This document shows positions 1 to 7,566 of a DNA stretch of 64,000 nt, piece by piece. Numbering within the stretch: position 1 is the stretch's first letter; each line of letters opens with the position of its first letter. Both the position numbers and the translations under genes were made by a program. This DNA comes from an uncultured Lachnospiraceae bacterium (GTDB taxonomy: Bacteria > Bacillota > Clostridia > Lachnospirales > Lachnospiraceae): contig CAJTTT010000009.1 in assembly GCA_910579285.1 (NCBI GenBank), positions 4,937 through 68,936 of the forward strand, read 5' to 3'. The notes beneath the pieces are model-generated. The model made no database searches, was not told where the DNA came from, and saw only the letters and a list, made by a program, of their open reading frames with translations.

Positions 1-1968
1 GAGGGCGGAGCCGATGACGGAGGAATGGAAGAACTGTCGCTTGACGGCCTGGAGTTAAATGACTTCAATATGGAAGATACGGGAGCCGGTGCAGGAATGG
101 AAGAGTTATCGCTTGACGGCCTGGATCTTGGAGAGGGCGGAGCCGATGACGCAGGGATGGAAGAACTGTCGCTTGACGGCCTGGAGTTAGATGACTTCCA
201 TATGGAAGATACGGAAGCCGGTGCAGGAATGGAAGAGCTATCGCTTGACGGCCTGGATCTGGGGGAAAGCGGAATAGAAGACGCAGGAATGGATGAGTTG
301 TCCCTGGATGAACTGGCGTTGGATGAACTGGCGCTGGATGAATCAGAGGGTACAGATGGTGAGATGGACGGAATGATGTCGGAGGAGGATATTGACCGTC
401 TTTTGAGTGGTGATTTATCTGATGATGGCGGTATGGATGGATTTGCCCTGGAAGAGACAGGGGATACCGATGAAGATCTTTCCGCGCTGTTAGCGGGAAT
501 GGACCATGATGAAGATTTATCTGAAATTAATAATCTGTTAGAAGAATCTGAACAGGGCGTTTCGCCGGATGACGACATGCTGGCGATGCTTGAGGGTGCG
601 GACGATGGCGGTTTTGATTTCTTTGAGAGCGATGAGGCGGCCAGAGAGGCGCAAAGCATTCGGGAACTTACGCCGGAAGAGATAGCAGAAAGAGAAGGCG
701 CAGAGAAGCCCAAAAAGGAGAAAAAGAAACGTAAGAAGCTGTTTGGAAAGAGGAAGAAGGAAAACAGTGAAGAGAGCGCACCCGAAGAGACAGTGGATGA
801 GCTGGAGTCGCTTTTGGGAGAAACGGCTGAGCAGGAAGAGGAGCCGAAGGCGGAGGCCAAGGAAAAGAAACCAGGCGCTTTTGCAAGGTTTATGAATTTC
901 CTGCTGGAGTCGGATGAGGATGAAGACCCTGTTGCAGCGGAGATTCTGGCGGAAAACGGCGGTGAGATGGGAGCCGTTACCGATGAGAACAGGGAACTTT
1001 TGGATGAGCTGAAGGAAGAAGACAAGAAGGGGAAAAAGAAGAAAAAGAAAGATAAGAAAAAGGGAAAGAAAGGCAAAGAGGGAGAAGGAGAAGAAGTCGA
1101 GGGCGAAGAGGAAGAGCCCAAGAAAGAGAAGAAGAAAAAGAAGAAAGAGAAAAAGAAAAAAGAAGAGGAAGATGTAGATCTGTTTGCACCGCCGGAGAAG
1201 AAGCTTTCCAAGAAGAAAGTGATAACGGTGTTTGTGTTCTGTGGTACAATTGCGGCCTGTATTGTACTGATGGCCTCTTTCCTGCCTGACTTTATGGAAA
1301 AGAAGGGGGCGCATATGGCATACGATTATCAAGACTATGCCGAAGTGTATGATCTTCTTTACGGAAAGAAGTTAAATGAACAGGACGAAATTATCTTCCA
1401 GAGAAGTAATTTGATTTTGCAGATGAATCGGAAGCTTACCTCTTACGATAATTATGTAAACCTGAATATGCGCCTTGAGGCGTTGCATGCGCTGATAGGT
1501 GGTGTGGACCGCTACCAGGAGATTCTGCCGCAGGCGGAAACCTATAATGTGGTAGGAGAGATCAGTGCGGTTTACACGCAGATCTTGGAGCGATTATCGG
1601 CAGACTTTGGCGTTTCTGAAGCGGATGCACTGGAAATCATTGCAGTGGAAGATGATGTGATCTATTCTCAGAGACTTGAGGCGATTATAAACGGCGCGGT
1701 TTCTGACGAGGAAATGCCAACGGGCAGACAGGACATCCTGCCGGAGGAAGAGGAGATCATCGAGAGAATTGACGGACTGGAGTCTGAGCCGGAAGCTGAC
1801 CAGGTGATGGATGTGCAGACGGATGAGTCCTCGGAAGAGGATATGCTGCCGGAAGAAGCGATGACAGATTTGGAGTCTGAGGAAATGGAAGCAGAGGATT
1901 CACTGGCAGGAGAAAATGCAGAGGAAGATATGTCGGCAGATGAGAATGCCGATGAAGGGGCAGAGTGA
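1..1968 (+). CDS. Acidic-repeat single-pass membrane protein, 5' end outside window
   Basis: The reading frame is open from base 1, so the true start lies upstream; 655 residues are visible. I do not recognise the family. In order there are acidic tandem repeats beginning MEELSLDGL (to about residue 105), a motif SEEDIDRLLSG (127-137), two looser echoes (DEDLSALLAG, DEDLSEINNLLEE), a long Lys/Glu-rich low-complexity stretch (220-400), one hydrophobic segment VITVFVFCGTIAACIVLMAS (407-426), a compact possibly helical domain (435-570) and a very acidic Asp/Glu/Met tail. The Lys-rich flank before the membrane segment suggests a cytoplasmic N-terminus and an exported C-terminal domain. The EIDxLL-like motif resembles the N-terminal peptide of FliM/FliY, but no flagellar gene lies nearby. 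The stop overlaps the hisH ATG by one base. The long opposite-strand ORFs here follow from the repetitive composition. Confidence 0.8.
   Translation, partial: EGGADDGGMEELSLDGLELNDFNMEDTGAGAGMEELSLDGLDLGEGGADDAGMEELSLDGLELDDFHMEDTEAGAGMEELSLDGLDLGESGIEDAGMDELSLDELALDELALDESEGTDGEMDGMMSEEDIDRLLSGDLSDDGGMDGFALEETGDTDEDLSALLAGMDHDEDLSEINNLLEESEQGVSPDDDMLAMLEGADDGGFDFFESDEAAREAQSIRELTPEEIAEREGAEKPKKEKKKRKKLFGKRKKENSEESAPEETVDELESLLGETAEQEEEPKAEAKEKKPGAFARFMNFLLESDEDEDPVAAEILAENGGEMGAVTDENRELLDELKEEDKKGKKKKKKDKKKGKKGKEGEGEEVEGEEEEPKKEKKKKKKEKKKKEEEDVDLFAPPEKKLSKKKVITVFVFCGTIAACIVLMASFLPDFMEKKGAHMAYDYQDYAEVYDLLYGKKLNEQDEIIFQRSNLILQMNRKLTSYDNYVNLNMRLEALHALIGGVDRYQEILPQAETYNVVGEISAVYTQILERLSADFGVSEADALEIIAVEDDVIYSQRLEAIINGAVSDEEMPTGRQDILPEEEEIIERIDGLESEPEADQVMDVQTDESSEEDMLPEEAMTDLESEEMEAEDSLAGENAEEDMSADENADEGAE
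25..288 (+). repeat. 132-bp in-frame tandem repeat in an acidic protein
   Basis: Two full copies of a 44-codon unit (25-156 and 157-288), each made of a 24-codon and a 20-codon subunit that both start MEELSLDGL. Bases 1-24 are the tail of another copy and a decayed copy follows (DELSLDELALDELALDE). The copies are almost identical at nucleotide level, which points to recent expansion, and the array probably extends beyond the left edge. Confidence 0.9.
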
Positions 1969-2573
1969 TGGTAGCGATCATCGATTATGATGCCGGTAAT
2001 ATCAGAAGCGTGGAGAAGGCGGTGGCCCTGTTAGGGCATGATGCCATAGTGACGAGAAAGCGCGGGGAGCTCCTTGCAGCAGACCATGTGATTCTGCCGG
2101 GAGTGGGCGCATTTGGTGAGGCTATGGCCAGACTGCACAGGTATGAACTGGTTTCTGCAATCGGGGAAGTTGTTGAAAAGAAAATACCGTTTTTAGGGAT
2201 ATGTCTGGGTCTGCAGCTTATGTTTGAGAGCAGCGAGGAAGCGCCTGGCGTTGCGGGATTAGGGCTTTTGCCGGGTAAGATCGTGCGTATTCCCGATGGA
2301 GAGAATCTGAAAATTCCCCATATCGGCTGGAATTCCCTTAGCTTTCCGAACCCGGGACGGCTGTTTCAAGGGATTGCGGAGGGGGCTTATGTGTATTTTG
2401 TACACTCTTATTATCTGCAGGCGGATGAGCCGCAGATTGTAAAGGCGGCCACGGAGTACGGTACATTGATTCACGCATCGGTGGAACGAGATAATCTCTT
2501 TGCCTGCCAGTTTCACCCGGAGAAAAGCTCGGAGACGGGACTTAAGATATTGCAGAACTTTTTGGAAATATAG
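1968..2573 (+). CDS. hisH: Imidazole glycerol phosphate synthase, glutaminase subunit HisH
   Basis: Class-I glutamine amidotransferase that releases ammonia from glutamine and channels it to HisF for histidine biosynthesis. The 201-residue product shows the family start VAIIDYDAGNIRSVEKA, the oxyanion segment LPGVGAFGEAM, the nucleophile elbow GICLGLQLMFE with Cys79, and the His-Glu pair in CQFHPEKSS near the C-terminus, so the catalytic triad is intact and length is normal. ATG at 1968 overlaps the upstream TGA (TGATG), implying translational coupling; a GTG three bases earlier is possible but less likely. hisF follows 15 bases later. No other his gene is in the window, so histidine synthesis must be split across loci here. 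Confidence 0.95.
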   Translation: MVAIIDYDAGNIRSVEKAVALLGHDAIVTRKRGELLAADHVILPGVGAFGEAMARLHRYELVSAIGEVVEKKIPFLGICLGLQLMFESSEEAPGVAGLGLLPGKIVRIPDGENLKIPHIGWNSLSFPNPGRLFQGIAEGAYVYFVHSYYLQADEPQIVKAATEYGTLIHASVERDNLFACQFHPEKSSETGLKILQNFLEI

Positions 2574-2588
2574 GACGGAGCGGCGCAC

Positions 2589-3350
2589 ATGCACACAAAG
2601 CGGATTATCCCCTGTCTGGATGTGAAAAACGGCAGGGTTGTTAAGGGCGTTAATTTTATAAATTTTAAAGATGCGGGCGATCCGGCTGAGGTGGGCGCGG
2701 CCTATGACAAGTCGGGTGCGGATGAGCTGGTTTTTCTGGATATTACGGCTTCGTCCGATGCGAGAAACACCGCGGTAGAGATGGTGCGCAAGGTGGCGGA
2801 GAAGGTATTTATCCCTTTTACGGTAGGCGGCGGCATCCGCTCGGTGGAAGACTTTAAGGTGATTCTGCGTGAGGGCGCGGATAAGGTTTCTGTTAATTCG
2901 GCGGCAATTATGAATCCGAACCTCATCAGTGAAGCGGCGGATAAATTCGGCAGTCAGTGTGTGGTGGTTGCCATTGACGCGAAAAGGCGTGTTGACGGGA
3001 CAGGCTTTACGATTTATAAAAACGGCGGACGGGTGGATATGGAGATCGACGCCGTGGAATGGGCTATGAAAGCGGAAAAGCTGGGCGCGGGAGAGATTCT
3101 TCTGACGAGCATGGACGGGGACGGCACGAAGGCGGGCTATGACCTGGAGCTGACAAGAACCATTGCGGAGAACGTATCGATCCCAGTGATTGCTTCCGGC
3201 GGCGCAGGGACAATGGCACATTTTTATGAGGCCTTTACCGAAGGAAAGGCAGAGGCGGCGCTTGCGGCATCCCTCTTTCATTTTAAAGAGATGGAGATAC
3301 GGGATTTAAAGAAGTATCTGCGGGAGAAAGGTATTTCCGTAAGAATATAG
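2589..3350 (+). CDS. hisF: Imidazole glycerol phosphate synthase, cyclase subunit HisF
   Basis: TIM-barrel cyclase that joins PRFAR with ammonia from HisH to give imidazole-glycerol phosphate and AICAR. The 253 residues are the usual length. Both catalytic aspartates are present: Asp11 in RIIPCLDVKNGRVVKG and Asp130 in VVVAIDAKR. Phosphate-binding loops are visible as VGGGIRS (about 79-85) and IASGGAGT near the C-terminus. The start ATG has a GGACGGAG ribosome site. It sits 15 bases after hisH and is followed by a strong terminator, so hisH-hisF, perhaps with the upstream membrane-protein gene, form one transcription unit. Confidence 0.97.
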   Translation: MHTKRIIPCLDVKNGRVVKGVNFINFKDAGDPAEVGAAYDKSGADELVFLDITASSDARNTAVEMVRKVAEKVFIPFTVGGGIRSVEDFKVILREGADKVSVNSAAIMNPNLISEAADKFGSQCVVVAIDAKRRVDGTGFTIYKNGGRVDMEIDAVEWAMKAEKLGAGEILLTSMDGDGTKAGYDLELTRTIAENVSIPVIASGGAGTMAHFYEAFTEGKAEAALAASLFHFKEMEIRDLKKYLREKGISVRI

Positions 3351-3407
3351 AAGGCGGACTCTCTGGGGCTGGCAGATAGCGGGCTGGGAGAACCGATCGT
3401 ATGCAAG

Positions 3408-3449
3408 GGGGCATAGGAACAGGAGTGAGGAGGTTCTATGCCCTTTTTT
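3408..3449 (+). terminator. Intrinsic terminator after hisF
   Basis: GGGCATAG(G)AAC pairs with GTTCTATGCCC (one bulged G) around a 12-base loop and is followed directly by six T residues. It closes the hisHF unit; the downstream ung ribosome site lies just beyond the T run. Confidence 0.85.
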
Positions 3450-3468
3450 GAGAAAGGAAGAAAGTACA

Positions 3469-4170
3469 ATGGCGATGCTGGCAAATGACTGGGCACAGGC
3501 TCTGGACAGTGAATTTCGGAAACCTTATTACAAAAATCTTTACATGTTTGTGAAAGAGGAGTACAGTAAACGGGTGGTATATCCGCCTGCAGACGATATT
3601 TTTAATGCCTTCCACTTTACACCGCTGCATGAGGTGAAGGTGCTGCTTTTGGGGCAGGATCCTTACCATAATGAGCATCAGGCGCATGGGATGAGCTTTT
3701 CGGTGCTGCCGGATCAGAAAGAGATACCGCCGTCCCTGCAGAATATTTACAAGGAGCTGCAGGACGATCTGGGCTGTTACATACCCGATAACGGGTATCT
3801 GCAGAAGTGGGCCGACCAGGGTGTGCTTCTGTTGAATACAGTGCTGACTGTGCGGGCGCATCAGGCAAATTCCCACCAGGGAAAAGGGTGGGAGGAGTTC
3901 ACGGATGCGGTGATCCGTGCGGTAAATGAGGAGGACCGGCCGATTGTGTATCTGCTTTGGGGACGGCCTGCGCAGAGCAAGATTCCTATGCTGACCAATC
4001 CAAAGCATCTGATTCTGAAAGCGCCGCACCCGAGTCCGTTATCCGCGTATCGTGGATTTTTTGGATGCAGACATTTCAGCCAGTGTAACGAGTTTTTAGA
4101 GAAAAACGGTGTTGCGCCGATTGACTGGCAGATCGAAAATATAACAGAGGGAGAAAGCAGACATGAGTAA
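3469..4170 (+). CDS. ung: Uracil-DNA glycosylase (family 1)
   Basis: Removes uracil from DNA after cytosine deamination or dUTP incorporation, starting base excision repair. The water-activating motif GQDPYH is present with Asp at residue 64, as in the E. coli enzyme, and the minor-groove/catalytic loop HPSPLSAYRGFFGC carries the essential His. The 233-residue length is typical. I chose ATG 3469 because GGAAG lies 8 bases upstream; a TTG seven codons earlier falls inside the T run of the hisF terminator and is unlikely. The end overlaps the next gene by 8 bases, so the two are probably co-translated although their functions are unrelated. Confidence 0.96.
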   Translation: MAMLANDWAQALDSEFRKPYYKNLYMFVKEEYSKRVVYPPADDIFNAFHFTPLHEVKVLLLGQDPYHNEHQAHGMSFSVLPDQKEIPPSLQNIYKELQDDLGCYIPDNGYLQKWADQGVLLLNTVLTVRAHQANSHQGKGWEEFTDAVIRAVNEEDRPIVYLLWGRPAQSKIPMLTNPKHLILKAPHPSPLSAYRGFFGCRHFSQCNEFLEKNGVAPIDWQIENITEGESRHE

Positions 4171-5431
4171 ATTACCTTTTGTGACAAAGGAACAGATAGA
4201 GGAGATTGTAAAAACGTATCCGACACCTTTCCATATTTACGATGAGAAGGGTATCAGGGAGAATGCCAGAGCCGTGCAGGAGGCCTTTTCCTGGAATAAG
4301 GGCTTTAAGGAGTATTTTGCGGTGAAAGCCTGTCCGAATCCGTTTCTGATGCAGATTCTGCATGAGTACGGCGCGGGCTGTGACTGCTCCTCCATGACGG
4401 AATTGATGTTAAGCAATGCTTTGGGAATCAACGGGGAGGATATCATGTTTTCCTCCAACGATACCCCGGCGCAGGAGTATGAATACTGCGCGAAGGTGGG
4501 AGGCATCATTAATCTGGACGACATTACGCATATAGATTTTGTGGAGGGGATTTTGGGTAAGCTGCCAGAAACCATGAGCTGCCGTTACAATCCGGGCGGC
4601 GTGTTCCAGTTGAGCAACGGCATTATGGACAATCCGGGAGATTCCAAGTACGGTTTTACCCCAGAGCAGCTTTTCGAAGGGTACCGCATTTTGAAGGAAA
4701 AGGGAGTGAAGCGTTTTGGCCTTCACGCGTTCCTTGCCAGCAATACGGTGACCAACGAGTATTATCCGCAGCTCGCGAAACAGCTCTTTGAGCTGGCGGT
4801 TCAGATCAAGGAGAAGGTTGGCGTGCAGCTTTCTTTCATCAACCTTTCCGGCGGTGTAGGAATTGCTTATCAGCCCGATCAGGAGGCCAACGATATCAGG
4901 GCAATCGGAGCGGGTGTACACAAGGTTTATGATGAGGTGCTTGTGCCTGTGGGTATGGGAGAGACGGCGATCTATACGGAGATGGGGCGTTTTATGACAG
5001 GCCCTTACGGCGCGCTTGTGACACAGGCGATTCACGAGAAGCACACCCACAAGGAATATATCGGTGTGGACGCCTGCGCGGTAAATCTGATGCGGCCGGC
5101 CATGTATGGTGCATATCATCATATCACAGTGCTGGGCAAGGAGCATGCGCCCTGTGACCACAAGTATGATGTGACCGGCTCCCTGTGTGAGAACAATGAC
5201 AAGTTTGCCATAGACAGGATGCTCCCGGAAATTGAGAAAGGGGATTATCTGGTAATCCATGATACGGGAGCGCACGGATATGCTATGGGGTATAACTACA
5301 ATGGCAAGTTGAAGTCGGCGGAGCTTTTGCTGAAAGAGGACGGCAGCGTGCAGTTAATTCGAAGGGCAGAGACGCCGAAGGATTATTTCGCTACGCTGGA
5401 CGGGTTTGAGGTGTATCAGTCACTAATGTAG
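4163..5431 (+). CDS. lysA: Diaminopimelate decarboxylase-type PLP enzyme
   Basis: Fold-type III PLP decarboxylase, most likely making L-lysine from meso-diaminopimelate. PLP would attach at Lys55 in YFAVKACPNP. The glycine-rich phosphate site is seen in NLSGGVGIAY, and the substrate-side cysteine region is GSLCENND where LysA proteins usually have CESGD. The C-terminal GAHGYAMGYNYNG matches the LysA ending. Length is 422 residues. It starts inside the end of ung. The ENND variant leaves some room for a related decarboxylase such as carboxynorspermidine decarboxylase, but the overall pattern favours LysA. Confidence 0.82.
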   Translation: MSKLPFVTKEQIEEIVKTYPTPFHIYDEKGIRENARAVQEAFSWNKGFKEYFAVKACPNPFLMQILHEYGAGCDCSSMTELMLSNALGINGEDIMFSSNDTPAQEYEYCAKVGGIINLDDITHIDFVEGILGKLPETMSCRYNPGGVFQLSNGIMDNPGDSKYGFTPEQLFEGYRILKEKGVKRFGLHAFLASNTVTNEYYPQLAKQLFELAVQIKEKVGVQLSFINLSGGVGIAYQPDQEANDIRAIGAGVHKVYDEVLVPVGMGETAIYTEMGRFMTGPYGALVTQAIHEKHTHKEYIGVDACAVNLMRPAMYGAYHHITVLGKEHAPCDHKYDVTGSLCENNDKFAIDRMLPEIEKGDYLVIHDTGAHGYAMGYNYNGKLKSAELLLKEDGSVQLIRRAETPKDYFATLDGFEVYQSLM

Positions 5432-5448
5432 AAAGCAGAGGGCCTTCA

Positions 5449-6081
5449 ATGAAAAAAATTTTTGTTCATGGTTCGGGGCACAGAGCGGCAAGCTGGAATG
5501 AAACCGTCAAGAATATGAAGTGCGGTGAAGATATACTCTGCCCGGATTTAGAGGCTGTTTTGAATGGAAGGGAAGCGGTTTATGCCAATTTATATGCTTC
5601 CTTTACAGAATACTGTAACAGGGTCGATGGACAGATTGATTTGTGCGGCATTTCGCTGGGCGGTATACTGGCATTAAATTATGCCATAGACTTTCCGAAA
5701 AAAGTGAGTTCCCTGGTTTTGATCGGCACACCGCATAAAGTGCCGAAAGCAATGTTTGCCATTCAAAATATTATCTTTAAATTTTTGCCGGAATCCGTTT
5801 TTGAAAATATGGCAATGAACAAAAGAGATACCTTCCTTTTGGGAAACTCCATGAAAAATCTGGATTTCAGTAACAGTGTGCAAAATGTGAAGTGCCCCGC
5901 GCTGATCATTTGTGGAGAGAAGGATCGCGCAAACATGAAATCTGCGCACTATTTAGCAGAACATATCATGGGGGCGAAAGAGGAGATCATTGAGCATGCG
6001 GGACATGTCGTAAACGAGGAAAATCCGCAGAGGTTAGCCCGGATCTTAGATGAATTTTTTGATTGTAATTTTGGGGGCTAG
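5449..6081 (+). CDS. Alpha/beta-fold hydrolase
   Basis: Small (210-residue) alpha/beta hydrolase with a complete apparent triad: oxyanion loop HGSGH at the N-terminus, nucleophile elbow GISLGG (Ser69), acid Asp159 in ICGEKD and His186 in EHAGHVVNEE. Substrate cannot be told from sequence; relatives include esterases and MenH-like lyases. It starts 17 bases after lysA with an AGAGGG ribosome site, so it may be read through from ung-lysA. Base use becomes more A+T-rich from here into the tRNA/Fic stretch, hinting at a different origin. Confidence 0.85.
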   Translation: MKKIFVHGSGHRAASWNETVKNMKCGEDILCPDLEAVLNGREAVYANLYASFTEYCNRVDGQIDLCGISLGGILALNYAIDFPKKVSSLVLIGTPHKVPKAMFAIQNIIFKFLPESVFENMAMNKRDTFLLGNSMKNLDFSNSVQNVKCPALIICGEKDRANMKSAHYLAEHIMGAKEEIIEHAGHVVNEENPQRLARILDEFFDCNFGG

Positions 6082-6097
6082 AATTTGTTGAAAAATC

Positions 6098-6126
6098 TTG
6101 CCAACAAACCGCTGTTATGGTAAGAT
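6098..6126 (+). promoter_or_regulatory. Sigma-A promoter of tRNA-Leu
   Basis: TTGCCA and TAAGAT separated by 17 bases, ending 20 bases before the mature tRNA 5' end. Confidence 0.6.
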
Positions 6127-6146
6127 ATAATTCGGTTGTTGGATAT

Positions 6147-6229
6147 GCTGGTGTGTCGGAATGGCAGACGAGGCAGACTCAAAATCTGTTGTGGGCAACC
6201 ACGTGTGGGTTCAAGTCCCACCACCAGCA
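6147..6229 (+). tRNA. tRNA-Leu (anticodon CAA)
   Basis: An 83-nt class II tRNA. The acceptor stem GCTGGTG pairs with CACCAGC, discriminator A73. The anticodon stem GCAGA/TCTGT holds loop CTCAAAA, giving anticodon CAA for codon UUG. The long variable arm GTGG-GCAA-CCAC is diagnostic of Leu/Ser/Tyr, and the T arm is GTGGG-TTCAAGT-CCCAC. No CCA is encoded. A terminator starts 7 bases downstream, so it is a single-tRNA transcription unit. Confidence 0.95.
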
Positions 6230-6235
6230 TTGATG

Positions 6236-6282
6236 AAAAGTCTGAAAACCTTGATAAAATGAGGGTTTCAGACTTTTATCTT
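6236..6282 (+). terminator. Intrinsic terminator of the tRNA gene, possibly bidirectional
   Basis: AAAAGTCTGAAAACC pairs with GGGTTTCAGACTTTT around a 12-base loop, followed by ATCTTTTTATT. The A-rich left flank would also let it work on the other strand. Confidence 0.85.
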
Positions 6283-6390
6283 TTTATTGTTTTCATATCT
6301 CTTGCAATAAAATTCATTGATGGCAATTTAAGGATGAAATATATGGATAAACTTCTAATTTGATGGTTTCAGCTAAGAAAGGTAAGCATT

Positions 6391-7125
6391 ATGATTAAAG
6401 AAAAAGGATTTTTAGATTTTCTTCTGGAAAGATTTAAAATAGAAAGAGAGAGATTTGATCGATCTGGCATATATGCATATACGCAGCGTTTACTTGCCTA
6501 TAATTCAAATAAGATTGAGGGAAGCACACTTACGGAGGAGCAGACAGCTTCTTTGTTTGATAATGGGACTTTACCAAAATCAGATGATTATTACAGAGCA
6601 AAGGATGTAGAGGAAATGAATGGTCATTTCCTAATGTTTAATAGGATGCTGGATACATTGGGCGAGCCATTATCACAAGAGTTAATAAAGCAATTTCATT
6701 ATGAGTTAAAATCCGGGGTGTTTGAGGATCGTGCCAATGGATATGCTATCGGCGATTATAAGCAGCGTCCTAATATGATTGGTATGTATCAGACTGTAAA
6801 GCCTGAGAATGTTACACAAGAAATGAATTTGCTTATGGATTGGTATAATAACCAGAAAGTAGACATTTCTGTATTGGCTGAATTTCATGCCGGGTATGAG
6901 AGGATTCATCCTTTTCAAGATGGGAACGGTAGAACAGGCAGGTTAATTCTTTTCAGAGAGTGCCTAAAAAGTGGAATTGTGCCAATTGTGATTGAAGATG
7001 CAAATAGAAATGAGTATCTGGAAGCCTTAAAAGAATATAGGGAAGAAAAATCCTTGCATAAGATGATCAGTCTGTTTGAAAAAGAGCAACAGTTTTATTT
7101 GGAGAAGTGTCAGTATTTTTTGTGA
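6391..7125 (+). CDS. Fic-domain AMP transferase, class II self-inhibited type
   Basis: A 244-residue Fic/DOC protein that would transfer AMP (or another nucleotide moiety) from ATP to a protein hydroxyl. The complete active motif HPFQDGNGRTGR is present with catalytic His173. The N-terminal helix carries SNKIEG (39-44), which fits the (S/T)xxxE(G/N) inhibitory motif; Glu43 would block productive ATP binding. The middle region KQRPNMIG resembles the flap that positions target proteins. There is no partner antitoxin next to it, as expected when inhibition is built in. The gene is distinctly A+T-richer than its surroundings and sits just after a tRNA terminator, suggesting horizontal arrival. 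Target unknown. Confidence 0.9.
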   Translation: MIKEKGFLDFLLERFKIERERFDRSGIYAYTQRLLAYNSNKIEGSTLTEEQTASLFDNGTLPKSDDYYRAKDVEEMNGHFLMFNRMLDTLGEPLSQELIKQFHYELKSGVFEDRANGYAIGDYKQRPNMIGMYQTVKPENVTQEMNLLMDWYNNQKVDISVLAEFHAGYERIHPFQDGNGRTGRLILFRECLKSGIVPIVIEDANRNEYLEALKEYREEKSLHKMISLFEKEQQFYLEKCQYFL

Positions 7126-7200
7126 GATTCGGATGAATGAGGAATGTTAACGGGAGAAACAATTTTTATTTCTAAAAAAGAATACCAGCACCTGGGCAAA

Positions 7201-7237
7201 TCCCCCATATTTAGCATCTACAACCAAATATGGGGGA
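7201..7237 (-). terminator. Perfect 12-bp hairpin downstream of a minus-strand small gene
   Basis: TCCCCCATATTT pairs exactly with AAATATGGGGGA around 13 bases. It lies 20 bases past the stop of the 47-residue minus-strand gene and 75 bases past the Fic stop. There is no strong U run on either side, so it may be a transcript-end stabiliser instead of a classic terminator. Confidence 0.5.
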
Positions 7238-7256
7238 TGCATGCGTACAGATCACT

Positions 7257-7400
7257 CTAATTGAAGAGGGACGTACCGTATTTTACTTTTCTGAAAATCT
7301 TAAAACCGAGTGTGCCAAAGAGGGAAACTGCTATGTAAAGCGTAGACAGTCCGCCCGCAGCGCCGCCGATCACAACCAATATTAAAAGTCCGATATTCAT
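7257..7400 (-). CDS. 47-residue hydrophobic small membrane protein, family unknown
   Basis: Short minus-strand gene coding 47 residues beginning MNIGLLILVVIGGAAGG. About 30 residues form a Gly-rich hydrophobic segment long enough for one membrane helix, followed by a basic tail (FKIFRKVKYGTSLFN) that would sit in the cytoplasm. Support for it being real: an excellent ribosome site (AAAAGGAGATT) 8-10 bases before ATG, a clean stop (TAG), and a perfect hairpin 20 bases downstream. I do not recognise a family. It shares its strand with the degraded-looking secreted ORF at 7567-7980, so the two may be one minus-strand transcription unit. A role in membrane stress, toxin-antitoxin or signalling is only a guess. 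Confidence 0.6.
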   Translation of the reverse strand: MNIGLLILVVIGGAAGGLSTLYIAVSLFGTLGFKIFRKVKYGTSLFN

Positions 7401-7566
7401 ATTTATTCTAATCTCCTTTTTCACAATTTAAACGTTTTTTTACTGATTCAGGGCATAGAATCCGTGAAAACCGCACAGCAAAAAACAGCGCGACTTTGGA
7501 ATATCGTGCCTGAACAGCATTACATGGTTTGTGCGTTATATCAGTGGTAAAACGTGTGAAAAAGGA

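Noticed and set aside
538..1332. 264-residue minus-strand ORF, Leu/Phe-rich
   Set aside because: It mirrors the Lys/Glu-rich low-complexity region of the plus-strand gene. It has no ribosome site and no domain pattern.
6136..6363. 75-residue plus-strand ORF at the tRNA gene
   Set aside because: It lies across the tRNA-Leu and its terminator.
7180..7200. Possible att duplicate of the tRNA-Leu 3' end (ACCAGCA at about 7184)
   Set aside because: Only seven bases match, too short for an attachment core, and no integrase is present.
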